Assembly (NCBI GenBank): GCA_016180645.1
Contig: JACPAV010000002.1
Span: 238,628-302,627 of the forward strand
DNA from: Nitrospirota bacterium
GTDB lineage: Bacteria; JACPQY01
Length of the DNA stretch: 64,000 nt
Direction: 5' to 3'
This document shows, piece after piece, positions 54,018 to 61,889 of the stretch. Made by a program: the position numbers and the translations under genes. The notes below the pieces were generated by a model. That model was not told the DNA's origin. It saw nothing but the letters and a program-made list of their open reading frames with translations, and ran no database searches. Each line of letters starts with the position of its first letter. The first letter of the stretch is position 1.

Positions 54018-55316
54018 ATGATTGTGAAGATGGCCGTCGAAATCTCGGTGGTCCTATGCGCCTACAACCGTGCCGAGCTGCTCCTCCGGGGCCTTCAGGC
54101 GCTGCTCAACCAGGACTTTCCTCGCGAAGCGTTCGAGGTGATCGTGGTGGACGACGGTTCCACCGATCAAACGACGGAGGTTCCGCCCCTTTTCCAATCG
54201 CGATTTCCCGAGGGGCATCTCCGGTACTTGAGGCTTGAGAAACCGCCGGGGTTCTACCGGAGCCCGGCCCGCGCTCGAAACACCGGCCTCCGTGCCGCTC
54301 GTGGCGGGTTGGTCGTGTTCTCCGATCCGGAAATTGTGGCTTCGCCGCGCGCGCTCTCAATTCACCATGAACTTCACCGCAAATCCCCGCAGGATCTTAT
54401 CATTACCACCTCGCCCTGGATGGTGGGCAAGGCCGCCACGGCCGCCCTCGATGGAATCGACTGGCGCGCGGATCTCCACGAGCTCCGACGGCGATTTCCC
54501 CCCCCCGAGGTCTTCCGCGCCACCGTAGAGGGACAGTGGCTCGACGCGCATTTCATTTCCTTCAAACGCTTCTGGGCGTATCTCAACGGTGGTGTCAACG
54601 AACGTTTCGAGGCGTGGGGTTTCGAAAGCACCGACTTCTCGCGCCGGCTGTACTGGCATGGTCTCCAGCATAAGCAGGACGTCAGCCCGGAAGCGGAGGT
54701 CTACCACCTTTGGCACGATCCCGTTAAGGGGTACGGCGATCGACGCATGGCCCTCATTGAAGGGCTTCTGAACAGCTACGATCCCGACAGTCTCTTCCGC
54801 TGCCTGGCCCGACGTGGACAAGACCTTGCGGCCTTCGGACCCCGCAAAGCGTATGGGAGGGCGCGGCTGTTTCTTCTCCGCCGGAAGGCGGAAGAGATAA
54901 ACGCGATACGGGACGAATTGGCCGACGAAGCCGAGAAAGATTTCTTCAAGAGAATCGGAGCCGCGCGAGGCCATTTCCCGGGCGATTCCTTCTTCGGGCT
55001 GGAACCCTGGGTCGGCCTCCGCCACCTGGTCGAGTGGGAGGACTACTCCGCCGCCCTGGAGTGGGTTGAACTGGCCTGCCGCGAATGGCCGGGCATCACC
55101 GGGCTACTGGTCGAAAAAGCGAAGCTCCATCTGAAAATGGGTCGGCGGGAGGAGGCTCACGCGATCTTCACCACGATCGTCGAACGCGAGCCCGACAACG
55201 CTTCGGCGAAACACGGTCTCAAGGAAATGGCCACCTTGCAAAGCTCCAACCGAGTGCCACTCCCGCCGAATCCCGAGAGGCCCATGGCGAAACCCACCAG
55301 CCCTGGGCATCTCTGA
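54018..55316 (+). CDS. Family 2 glycosyltransferase (B) with C-terminal helical/TPR part
   Basis: 432 aa. VEISVVLCAYNR, VIVVDDGSTD, SPARARNTGLRAARGG and FSDPEIV mark the GT-A nucleotide and metal sites; NGGVNERFEAWGFESTDF matches the second motif of glycosyltransferase A. VYHLWHDP is shared too. The last ~90 residues contain a TPR-like unit (KLHLKMGRREEAHAIFTTIVEREPDN). Its 3' end overlaps the opposite-strand membrane-protein gene by 98 bases. The N-terminus lacks the long repeat-derived tail of its paralog. Confidence 0.87.
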   Translation: MIVKMAVEISVVLCAYNRAELLLRGLQALLNQDFPREAFEVIVVDDGSTDQTTEVPPLFQSRFPEGHLRYLRLEKPPGFYRSPARARNTGLRAARGGLVVFSDPEIVASPRALSIHHELHRKSPQDLIITTSPWMVGKAATAALDGIDWRADLHELRRRFPPPEVFRATVEGQWLDAHFISFKRFWAYLNGGVNERFEAWGFESTDFSRRLYWHGLQHKQDVSPEAEVYHLWHDPVKGYGDRRMALIEGLLNSYDPDSLFRCLARRGQDLAAFGPRKAYGRARLFLLRRKAEEINAIRDELADEAEKDFFKRIGAARGHFPGDSFFGLEPWVGLRHLVEWEDYSAALEWVELACREWPGITGLLVEKAKLHLKMGRREEAHAIFTTIVEREPDNASAKHGLKEMATLQSSNRVPLPPNPERPMAKPTSPGHL

Positions 55317-55710
55317 TATCGTCGATCCCCAGGTAGACCTCCGCACCCGCCGCCAAGCCGAACATGAACCACCCCACCCAAAACTGCGGATCCATGGGAC
55401 GTTGGGGGTCCAGAAATTCATCCCGGGCAGCGCTTTCAACCATCACACCCAAGCCAACGGATTTGACGCCGAGGAGCGCCAGGCTGGCGGCATAACGACC
55501 ATTAATAAGATGACCCACCGAGGGGCCCAGTCCGGCGAGCGCCATCCCGGAAACCCATAGGTCTCGATTCGGCGCCGCAGCGCCCGCGAGCGAAAGAACC
55601 AGTCCGGTGGCCGCGGGACCCGCTGTCAGCACTCCGCCGATCGTTTGCCGCACCTCCCCGGCATCGGCCCAGCCGGAGGACGGCACGGCAAGAAGCAGCG
55701 CGGTGATCAT
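55219..55710 (-). CDS. Small membrane protein with signal peptide
   Basis: 163 aa from ATG 55710 (MITALLLAVPSSGWADAGEV), the first start past a repeat element; starts further up read through that element. Two or three hydrophobic segments (TAGPAATGLVLSLAGAAA, ALLGVKSVGLGVMVESA, WVGWFMFGLAAGAEVYLGIDDI). Family not recognised; resembles small DUF5683-like inner-membrane proteins in layout. Ends inside the glycosyltransferase gene on the other strand. Confidence 0.6.
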   Translation of the reverse strand: MITALLLAVPSSGWADAGEVRQTIGGVLTAGPAATGLVLSLAGAAAPNRDLWVSGMALAGLGPSVGHLINGRYAASLALLGVKSVGLGVMVESAARDEFLDPQRPMDPQFWVGWFMFGLAAGAEVYLGIDDIRDAQGWWVSPWASRDSAGVALGWSFARWPFP

Positions 55711-55721
55711 CGCCCAGGTGC

Positions 55722-55808
55722 GGGGTTGACCCCACCACCGGAAACCGGCCCGAAGGGCCAAGAATTCCGGCCGCCGCAGGCGGTGTTTCAGGTGGTGGGG
55801 TTGACCCC
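55722..55808. repeat. CACCTGAAAC-family element, long form
   Basis: 24-base arms (55722-55745 and 55785-55808, three mismatches) that each begin with GGGGTYRACCCC; inside are CCGGCCC-GAA-GGGCC and GCCGCC-GCA-GGCGGT hairpins. Lies directly upstream of the small membrane protein gene. Confidence 0.8.
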
Positions 55809-55866
55809 ATTTCATCGCCTCGATATAGTTCGATGAACACTTCGAATCAAGCCAAAGGAGCCTGGG

Positions 55867-57567
55867 ATGGAAAAAGAGCCTGAAACAATAGATGTAGACG
55901 TATTGTTCGTGGGGGCGGGTCCCGCCAACCTCGCCGGCGCTTACCACCTTTGCCGGCTGATCGACGATCATAACCGAGCGGTCGAAAAGGGCGAAAAGAA
56001 AGGGGAAAAGCTTCAAGACCTCACCATCGCCGTGATTGAAAAGGCCGGGCAAGTGGGGGCTCACGGTTTTTCCGGCGCGGTGATGGATCCCATCGCGCTC
56101 AAAGAGTTCATGCCCGATTACAAGGACAAGGGCGCCCCAATCGAGAAAGTCGTCGAGAAGGACTACATCTACGTGTTTACGAAATCGGCCGGGATCCGGC
56201 TACCCTTCGCCCCCCCCCCGATGCAGAACCATGGAAACCTCGTCATCTCGCTGTCCAAATTCACTCAGTGGATGGCCGGCCTGCTCGATTCGAACCGCGT
56301 GATGCTCTTCACCGAATTCGCCGGCGCGAAACCGATCTACGAGGGGGATCGCGTGGTCGGCGTGCGGACGGGTGAAAAGGGCATCGGCAAAAAGGGCCAG
56401 AAAAAATCGAGTTACGACCCCGGAACGAACATCCGCGCAAAAGTGACGATCCTCGGCGAGGGTCCGCTCGGCCCGCTCACGCGGCAAGTGGTGGACAAGT
56501 TCAAGCTCAACGAGGGGCGAATGCCGATCAGCTACGCCACGGGCGTCAAGGAAGTCTGGCAACTCCCCAAGGGCCGGATCAAGCAGGGCTGGGTCCTCCA
56601 TTCGATGGGATGGCCCCACCCGTTCGTCAAGAACGATTCGATGGGCGGTGGATGGGTCTACACCATGGACAACGACCAACTGTCGGTTGGTTTCGTGACC
56701 TGGCTGGACTACCGTAATCCCTACACCGATCCCCACCGGCTGTTTCAGCTTTTCAAGACGCACCCGACGATCAAGGCTCTGCTCAAGGACGCCGAACTCG
56801 TGCAATACGGAGCCAAGACCGTGCCCGTAAGCGGGTACTGGTCCGTCCCGAAACTGTATGCGGACGGTGTGATGATTGTCGGAGACTCCGCTGGAATGTG
56901 CAACGGCATGCGGCTCAAGGGCGTTCACATCGCGATCAAGTCCGGCATGCTCGCCGCGGAAACCGCTTTGGGAGCCCTGGTCAAGAAAGACTTCGGCGCC
57001 GCGACGCTCCGTGGATACGAAGAAGCCGTGCACAAGAGCTGGATCTGGAAGGAACTCCACAAGGCGCGCAATTTCCACCAAGTCTACCATCACGGGATGC
57101 TGGTCGGTCTCGTCCGCACGGGCATCCAGACCGCGCTCGGCGGTCGCGATCTGTTCGGCGACCGTATCGACGCCAAGGCGGACCGCGCCTATATGAACAA
57201 GAAACTTTGGTACAAGGACGGCGGCGGAATGCCGGAGATCAAGTTCGACAACAAGTACCTCTGCGACAAGATGACCGACATCTACAACTCGGGCACCACG
57301 CACGAGGAGGATCAACCGAGCCACCTTGTTGTAGCGGACCTCGACCTGTGTGAGAACCGCTGCACGAAGGAGTACGGCAATCCGTGCCAATATTTCTGCC
57401 CCGCGCAGGTTTATGAGCCGCGCGTCGAAGAGGGCGGGAAATTCGCGCTCCACCTCAATCCCTCGAATTGCGTCCACTGTAAGACGTGCGACATCAAGGA
57501 CCCGTACAATAATATCCTCTGGGTCCCTCCCGAAGGCGGCGGCGGCCCGAAGTACACGGTATTGTAA
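55867..57567 (+). CDS. Electron transfer flavoprotein-ubiquinone oxidoreductase
   Basis: 566 aa. FAD site VLFVGAGPANLAGAYHL; GAHGFSGAVMDP; GDSAGMCNGMRLKG; and the C-terminal 4Fe-4S region with CPAQVY and NCVHCKTCDIKDPYNNI ending WVPPEGGGGP. Passes electrons from ETF, fed by acyl-CoA and amine dehydrogenases, to the quinone pool at the inner membrane. AAAGGAG precedes the ATG. No etfAB next to it in this window. Confidence 0.95.
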   Translation: MEKEPETIDVDVLFVGAGPANLAGAYHLCRLIDDHNRAVEKGEKKGEKLQDLTIAVIEKAGQVGAHGFSGAVMDPIALKEFMPDYKDKGAPIEKVVEKDYIYVFTKSAGIRLPFAPPPMQNHGNLVISLSKFTQWMAGLLDSNRVMLFTEFAGAKPIYEGDRVVGVRTGEKGIGKKGQKKSSYDPGTNIRAKVTILGEGPLGPLTRQVVDKFKLNEGRMPISYATGVKEVWQLPKGRIKQGWVLHSMGWPHPFVKNDSMGGGWVYTMDNDQLSVGFVTWLDYRNPYTDPHRLFQLFKTHPTIKALLKDAELVQYGAKTVPVSGYWSVPKLYADGVMIVGDSAGMCNGMRLKGVHIAIKSGMLAAETALGALVKKDFGAATLRGYEEAVHKSWIWKELHKARNFHQVYHHGMLVGLVRTGIQTALGGRDLFGDRIDAKADRAYMNKKLWYKDGGGMPEIKFDNKYLCDKMTDIYNSGTTHEEDQPSHLVVADLDLCENRCTKEYGNPCQYFCPAQVYEPRVEEGGKFALHLNPSNCVHCKTCDIKDPYNNILWVPPEGGGGPKYTVL

Positions 57568-57627
57568 GCGGTGCGCGGTTTCCAACCGGATCCGGCATGA
57601 GGTACAATCTCCTCAGTGCGTCTACGT

Positions 57628-57715
57628 CTAACAGAATGCGTAGGGGAGGGTCTTCAGACCCTCCCGACAAGAGGGAGCATCTGAAGATGCTCCCCTACGA
57701 ATCGGCATTCTGCTA
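57628..57715. repeat. GTAGGGGAG twin-hairpin element, copy F, with outer arms
   Basis: Core 57640-57698 (59 bp), outer arms CTAACAGAATGC and GCATTCTGCTAG. Nearly identical to copy D 15 kb away. Confidence 0.88.
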
Positions 57716-57741
57716 GAGGCTTTTAGGAATAGAGGAGTGCG

Positions 57742-58134
57742 ATGAGCAAGCCGATCCGGGATGTTCAGGTCACGACGCTCGACGACAAGACCCGCCAGGT
57801 CAAAGCCGTCATCGACACAGGCTCCTTTTACACGATCATCAGGGAGGATCGTTTGCCCTCCACGACGACACTGGCAAGACGCGCGGTCCCCAGGGAATTG
57901 AGGGCCGCGCAAGGCGGCAAGCTGCGGGTCACCGGCGATGTTTCCATCGTCATGCTGGTTGAGGGAAAAATGATCGACGACGTGGCGATGGTTTCCCCGG
58001 AGCTCGCCCAAGAAATGCTCATCGGCGCGGGAACCATGCAGAAGTGGGATATCAGCGTCCTGCACGAGAACGGTCACACCTCGGTCCGCGTCGGCCGCGA
58101 CATGCGCGACCCCGAAATCACCGAGGTTGACTGA
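57742..58134 (+). CDS. Retropepsin-like (clan AA) aspartic protease domain protein
   Basis: 130 aa. The single-domain fold shows as VKAVIDTGSFYTIIRED (active Asp in DTGS) and later ALIGAGTM-like MLIGAGTMQKWDISVL. Such bacterial retropepsins work as dimers; substrates are mostly unknown. No signal peptide, so cytosolic. AGGAG lies before the ATG. Ends 3 bases before the convergent lipoprotein gene. Confidence 0.85.
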   Translation: MSKPIRDVQVTTLDDKTRQVKAVIDTGSFYTIIREDRLPSTTTLARRAVPRELRAAQGGKLRVTGDVSIVMLVEGKMIDDVAMVSPELAQEMLIGAGTMQKWDISVLHENGHTSVRVGRDMRDPEITEVD

Positions 58135-58137
58135 CCT

Positions 58138-59028
58138 CTACCAACTCGCTCCTACTCCCGTCATAGCCACGAGCCGGTCGACGTAGGTGGCCGGTTCTCC
58201 GAAAACTGAAAATTCACCCACCCCAATGTATTTCAATTGCGCGCCAAGTTCCCACGGCGGCGCCAGGTGAATTCTCACCCCTGCATGTGCGGTTATCGGC
58301 CCTACTCCCATCGTCCCTACACCGGGCGTGAGCAGGCTCGCGCCTGCCCCGAGATAGGATCCCACATGCCTCGTCATGACCGGGTAGAAGTTGATCCCAA
58401 CAGGAGAGAACATCAAGGGTAGTGGAACCGAGAATAGGGTGCTCCACCCCGGTGAGTGCGGACGAGGTTCCTCGCGAGGATCCCAGAAACGGAGGGCAAA
58501 CATCTCGAAAAAGAGTTCGACCCTGTGGAAACCTCGGCGACCGTACGTCAACCACGCCTGTCCCCAATTCGTTCCCAAGCTGCGCCGAGTCTCATCCCCA
58601 TAGGCAAGGGTATAGCCCCCATGCAAAGTCACGCGGTTTCTACGCCAAGGCTGACATTCGAATTGGAGCAAGCGGAGGACCGATGCGTCCGAGTCCGGCT
58701 TCGGTTGGAGAGTGGCGAACGCCCCGATCGCGCCATCAACAATGATGCCAGGGATACCACCGCCCAGTGTAAGCAGCGCCGACCAGCCGATATCGGTGCT
58801 TTTCAGAGTCGCCTGACCTACCGGTGAATCTTCCCTCCTGATCTCAACCACATGGTCTCGCGTTCGATCGAGAGCAAGGCACTCACCCGGCTGTCTCGCC
58901 TCGCCATCCACATAATAAGCCGCTCCCTCTGGAGAAGGCATGACCCGGACGTACTCCGTACGCCCCCGCGCCAAGAGCACGCAGGCGCCCAAGGGGAAGG
59001 TTCCCAGCACTGAGATGCACACTCGCAT
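58138..59028 (-). CDS. Putative lipoprotein with PEGA-like and barrel-like parts
   Basis: 296 aa. MRVCISVLGTFPLGAC fits a lipobox at Cys16. Residues about 25-70 look like a PEGA-type beta module (YYVDGEARQPGECLALD). The rest has repeated amphipathic strands (RNRVTLHGGYTLAYGDE, GINFYPVMTRHVGSYLGAGASLL, ITAHAGVRIHLAPP) suggestive of a small outer-membrane barrel. Family not recognised. Confidence 0.6.
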   Translation of the reverse strand: MRVCISVLGTFPLGACVLLARGRTEYVRVMPSPEGAAYYVDGEARQPGECLALDRTRDHVVEIRREDSPVGQATLKSTDIGWSALLTLGGGIPGIIVDGAIGAFATLQPKPDSDASVLRLLQFECQPWRRNRVTLHGGYTLAYGDETRRSLGTNWGQAWLTYGRRGFHRVELFFEMFALRFWDPREEPRPHSPGWSTLFSVPLPLMFSPVGINFYPVMTRHVGSYLGAGASLLTPGVGTMGVGPITAHAGVRIHLAPPWELGAQLKYIGVGEFSVFGEPATYVDRLVAMTGVGASW

Positions 59029-59168
59029 CCTTCGCCGGATGAACGACCCGATGTGGAATCTCCACCGCTACCGTCCGAGTATACGCCTGAAGACTCCGGT
59101 TACAACGCCTTAGCGCTCCGGTTGACTCGCCACGGAGGAGTCTGACAGACTCCGCGCGATCAGATGGA

Positions 59169-59275
59169 CCCCGCACCTATCTTTGAACCGCGAGGATCCG
59201 TTGGAAGAACGACCCTCCAGCGCCGGATCGAGAGTCCGCTCAGGTCGAGGCAATCCTAGACGGATAGGTGCGGGG
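59169..59275 (+). promoter_or_regulatory. Inverted repeat covering the guaA start
   Basis: CCCCGCACCTATC (59169-59181) pairs perfectly with GATAGGTGCGGGG (59263-59275), whose last G is the first base of the GTG start. The 81-base loop would leave the ribosome site inside a 13-bp stem. Confidence 0.5.
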
Positions 59276-61071
59276 TGGATCGGATCGTCATTCTTGATGC
59301 CGGAGGGCAGTACACCCACCTGATTGCGCGAAACGTCCGGGAGCTCGGTGTCTATTCGGAGATCGTGGAGTTCGCAGCGGCCGGTGAGAGATCAAAGGGC
59401 GCCAAGGGGATTATCATTTCAGGTGGGCCGAGAAGCGTTCTCGAAGCAGACAGTCCGCGACTGGATCGTTCGTTCTTCGAAAAACTCCGCTGGCCCGCAC
59501 TGGGTATTTGCTACGGTCACCAGCTCCTCGCGTACGCTCTCGGCGGCGAAATCAAGCCGGGCCTCATCCGCGAGTACGGCCACGCGGCCCTCAACATTCG
59601 CAAGCCGGGATCTCTTCTGAGAGGCCTCGGGAGGCGCGAGCCGGTTTGGGTGAGTCACGGCGATACCGTTGTCCGCCCGCCGGAAGGATTCCAAATCCTC
59701 GCGTCAACCGCCGATTGCGAAATCGCAGCGATGGGCGACCCACATCGCAAGTTCTACGGCGTGCAGTTCCATCCGGAAGTCATTCACACGCCGCGGGGAA
59801 AACAAGTCCTGCGAAATTTCGTGCGCCATGTGTGCGGCTGCCAACCCACGTGGTCCGCCAAACGCCAAGTCGGAAAATTCGTGCGCGAAATCCGGGAGAA
59901 AGCCAAAGGGCGCCCTGTCCTATTTCTCGTCAGTGGGGGCGTGGATTCCACGGTCGCCTTTGTGCTCTGCGTGAAGGCGCTGGGACGAAAACGCGTACAA
60001 GGAATCTATGTAGATACGGGGCTAATGCGGAAGGACGAGACAAACCTGTTCAAAGATCGCATGGCCCGACTCGGATACGACAATATCGATGTGCTGGATC
60101 GATCCGATTCCTTCCTGGGACCTCTGCGGCACGTATCCGAACCGGAGCGTAAAAGAAAGATCATCGGTGAAGCGTTCGTCGCGGTCTATCATGAGCTGTT
60201 CAAATCATGGTCCGGAAAGGGGGATTCGTGGATGTTGGGCCAGGGCACGATCTATCCGGACACCATCGAATCCGGCGGCACGGCCCATGCCGCCCTCATC
60301 AAGACCCACCACAACCGCGTGCCCGAGATTCAGGAACTCCAGAAGCAGGACCGCCTGATCGAACCCATTCACCAACTCTACAAGGACGAGGTTCGTCAGC
60401 TCGGGCGACGCCTCGGGCTTCCGAAGACCATCCTCGGACGGCTGCCCTTCCCCGGCCCGGGCCTCGCCATCCGGTGCCTGGCCACATCCAAGGATCAAGC
60501 GGTATCCGCATTGACGCTCCCGAAGGAGATTCGGGGCCAACTCGGCGTTTCCGCCTATCGCCTGCCTGTTCGCTCCGTGGGCGTGCAAGGTGACAGCCGC
60601 ACTTACGCCCACACAGCCGTGCTGACCGGCCGCCTCAGCTTTGCTCAACTCGGAGAATTGTCCTCGGCCATCACGAACAAAATCCGCGAGATCAACCGCG
60701 TGGCGTGGTTGGTTGCCTCCCGACCGGACGCGGACGTCTTGCAGGCCCGCATCGTTCGCTCCGAGCTCACCCACGCCCGCCTAGACCTGCTGCGGGAAGC
60801 CGATGCAACCGTGAATGAAGCCATCGAGAACCTCATTGCTCGTTGCGAAATCTGGCAGTGTCCCGTGGTGCTTCTACCGCTGCGCTGGCGCGAGGGGGAA
60901 ACCGTGGTGATCCGACCGGTCAGTTCGCGGGACGGAATGACCGCAAACTTCAGCCATCTGCCTTCAGCACCGCTCCGGCGATTGGCCCGCCGCTTGCTGA
61001 ACATCCGCGGAATCGACGCTGTTCTCTACGATGTAACGAACAAACCTCCGGGAACCATTGAGTGGGAATGA
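59275..61071 (+). CDS. guaA: GMP synthase (glutamine-hydrolysing), long form
   Basis: 598 aa from GTG 59275. Class I amidotransferase: GICYGHQ with catalytic Cys, and FHPEV with His. ATP-pyrophosphatase P-loop SGGVDST. C-terminal LPVRSVGVQGD, VVLLPL and the ending NKPPGTIEWE. E. coli GuaA is 525 aa; the extra ~70 residues fall after VGVQGDSRTY and match the order of the enlarged dimerisation region of eukaryote-type GMP synthases (inference by motif order). Makes GMP from XMP, glutamine and ATP. An inverted repeat buries its start. Confidence 0.95.
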   Translation: MDRIVILDAGGQYTHLIARNVRELGVYSEIVEFAAAGERSKGAKGIIISGGPRSVLEADSPRLDRSFFEKLRWPALGICYGHQLLAYALGGEIKPGLIREYGHAALNIRKPGSLLRGLGRREPVWVSHGDTVVRPPEGFQILASTADCEIAAMGDPHRKFYGVQFHPEVIHTPRGKQVLRNFVRHVCGCQPTWSAKRQVGKFVREIREKAKGRPVLFLVSGGVDSTVAFVLCVKALGRKRVQGIYVDTGLMRKDETNLFKDRMARLGYDNIDVLDRSDSFLGPLRHVSEPERKRKIIGEAFVAVYHELFKSWSGKGDSWMLGQGTIYPDTIESGGTAHAALIKTHHNRVPEIQELQKQDRLIEPIHQLYKDEVRQLGRRLGLPKTILGRLPFPGPGLAIRCLATSKDQAVSALTLPKEIRGQLGVSAYRLPVRSVGVQGDSRTYAHTAVLTGRLSFAQLGELSSAITNKIREINRVAWLVASRPDADVLQARIVRSELTHARLDLLREADATVNEAIENLIARCEIWQCPVVLLPLRWREGETVVIRPVSSRDGMTANFSHLPSAPLRRLARRLLNIRGIDAVLYDVTNKPPGTIEWE

Positions 61072-61201
61072 CGGGAAGAATGTGGGGATGTGATCATGGA
61101 GTCATGGAATCAGTTCCAATACCGAGAAGGTATCCGTCGAATGCTGATCTAATTCCTGGGACTCAGGGCTGACCGCTGAATGCTGTTGGCTGAGTGCTTC
61201 T

Positions 61202-61708
61202 CTAGTGCTTCCGTCCGTTGCCGTTTCCGTTCCCGTTGGAGAGAACGTCGATCTGAGTGAAAACCTTGTCGCACTTCTCCTTGCGCACGTGGGCAATTTC
61301 CTCACCCAGCAGGCGGCGGGCCGTTTCATACATCCGCTTTTCGCAGAAAGACAGCGGCTTCTGCTCTTTGAGTTGGCTGAGATCCCGGATGATCTGAGCC
61401 AATTCAAAGGGACTGCCGGACCGGATTTTCTGGAGGAACTCTTTGTTCCGGTCTTTCCATGATTGGGCCTTCACCGGGCCATTGGCCTTCGAAATGATGC
61501 TCATCAATTCGGAAGTCGTGTTCTTGGAAATCACCGGTCGGATACCCAGCATCGCCAAATTATCCTTCGGCACCATCACGGTCATGCTGGAACTGGCCAC
61601 GCGCAGGACGAGGACTTCCTTGTTCGATCCGTCGAATTCCTTTTGCTCTACGCTTTCAACTTTCGAGATGCCGTGGCCGGGAAAGTAGACTGTCTCGCCT
61701 TGCCTCAT
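61202..61708 (-). CDS. CarD/CdnL-family transcription regulator
   Basis: 168 aa. The RNA-polymerase-interaction (Tudor-like) domain is at the N-terminus: GETVYFPGHGISKVESVEQKE, then MTVMVPKDNL. A helical domain follows (RNKEFLQKIRSGSPFELAQIIRDL, ARRLLGEEIAHVRKEKCDKV). CarD proteins bind polymerase beta and stabilise open complexes, often at rRNA promoters. AAGGGGG sits seven bases before the ATG. The Gly/Asn tail (SNGNGNGNGRKH) is unusual. Confidence 0.93.
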   Translation of the reverse strand: MRQGETVYFPGHGISKVESVEQKEFDGSNKEVLVLRVASSSMTVMVPKDNLAMLGIRPVISKNTTSELMSIISKANGPVKAQSWKDRNKEFLQKIRSGSPFELAQIIRDLSQLKEQKPLSFCEKRMYETARRLLGEEIAHVRKEKCDKVFTQIDVLSNGNGNGNGRKH

Positions 61709-61889
61709 CGGAAGCCCCCTTCATGACTCACGCTGATCTCATTCACATTGTTTCCAAGCTTTATAGCAACTATTACGCAATGCGTCAAGGTGAGACACCC
61801 CATTTTTCGATGGGAGAATCCTACCCCCTTGACATTTTCCCGTCGATTTTGACGCAAACGCGCATTTGCGACGCCGCACCGCCCCTGAG

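Noticed and set aside
56200-57585. 461-codon minus-strand open frame
   Set aside because: Antisense of the ETF-quinone oxidoreductase gene.
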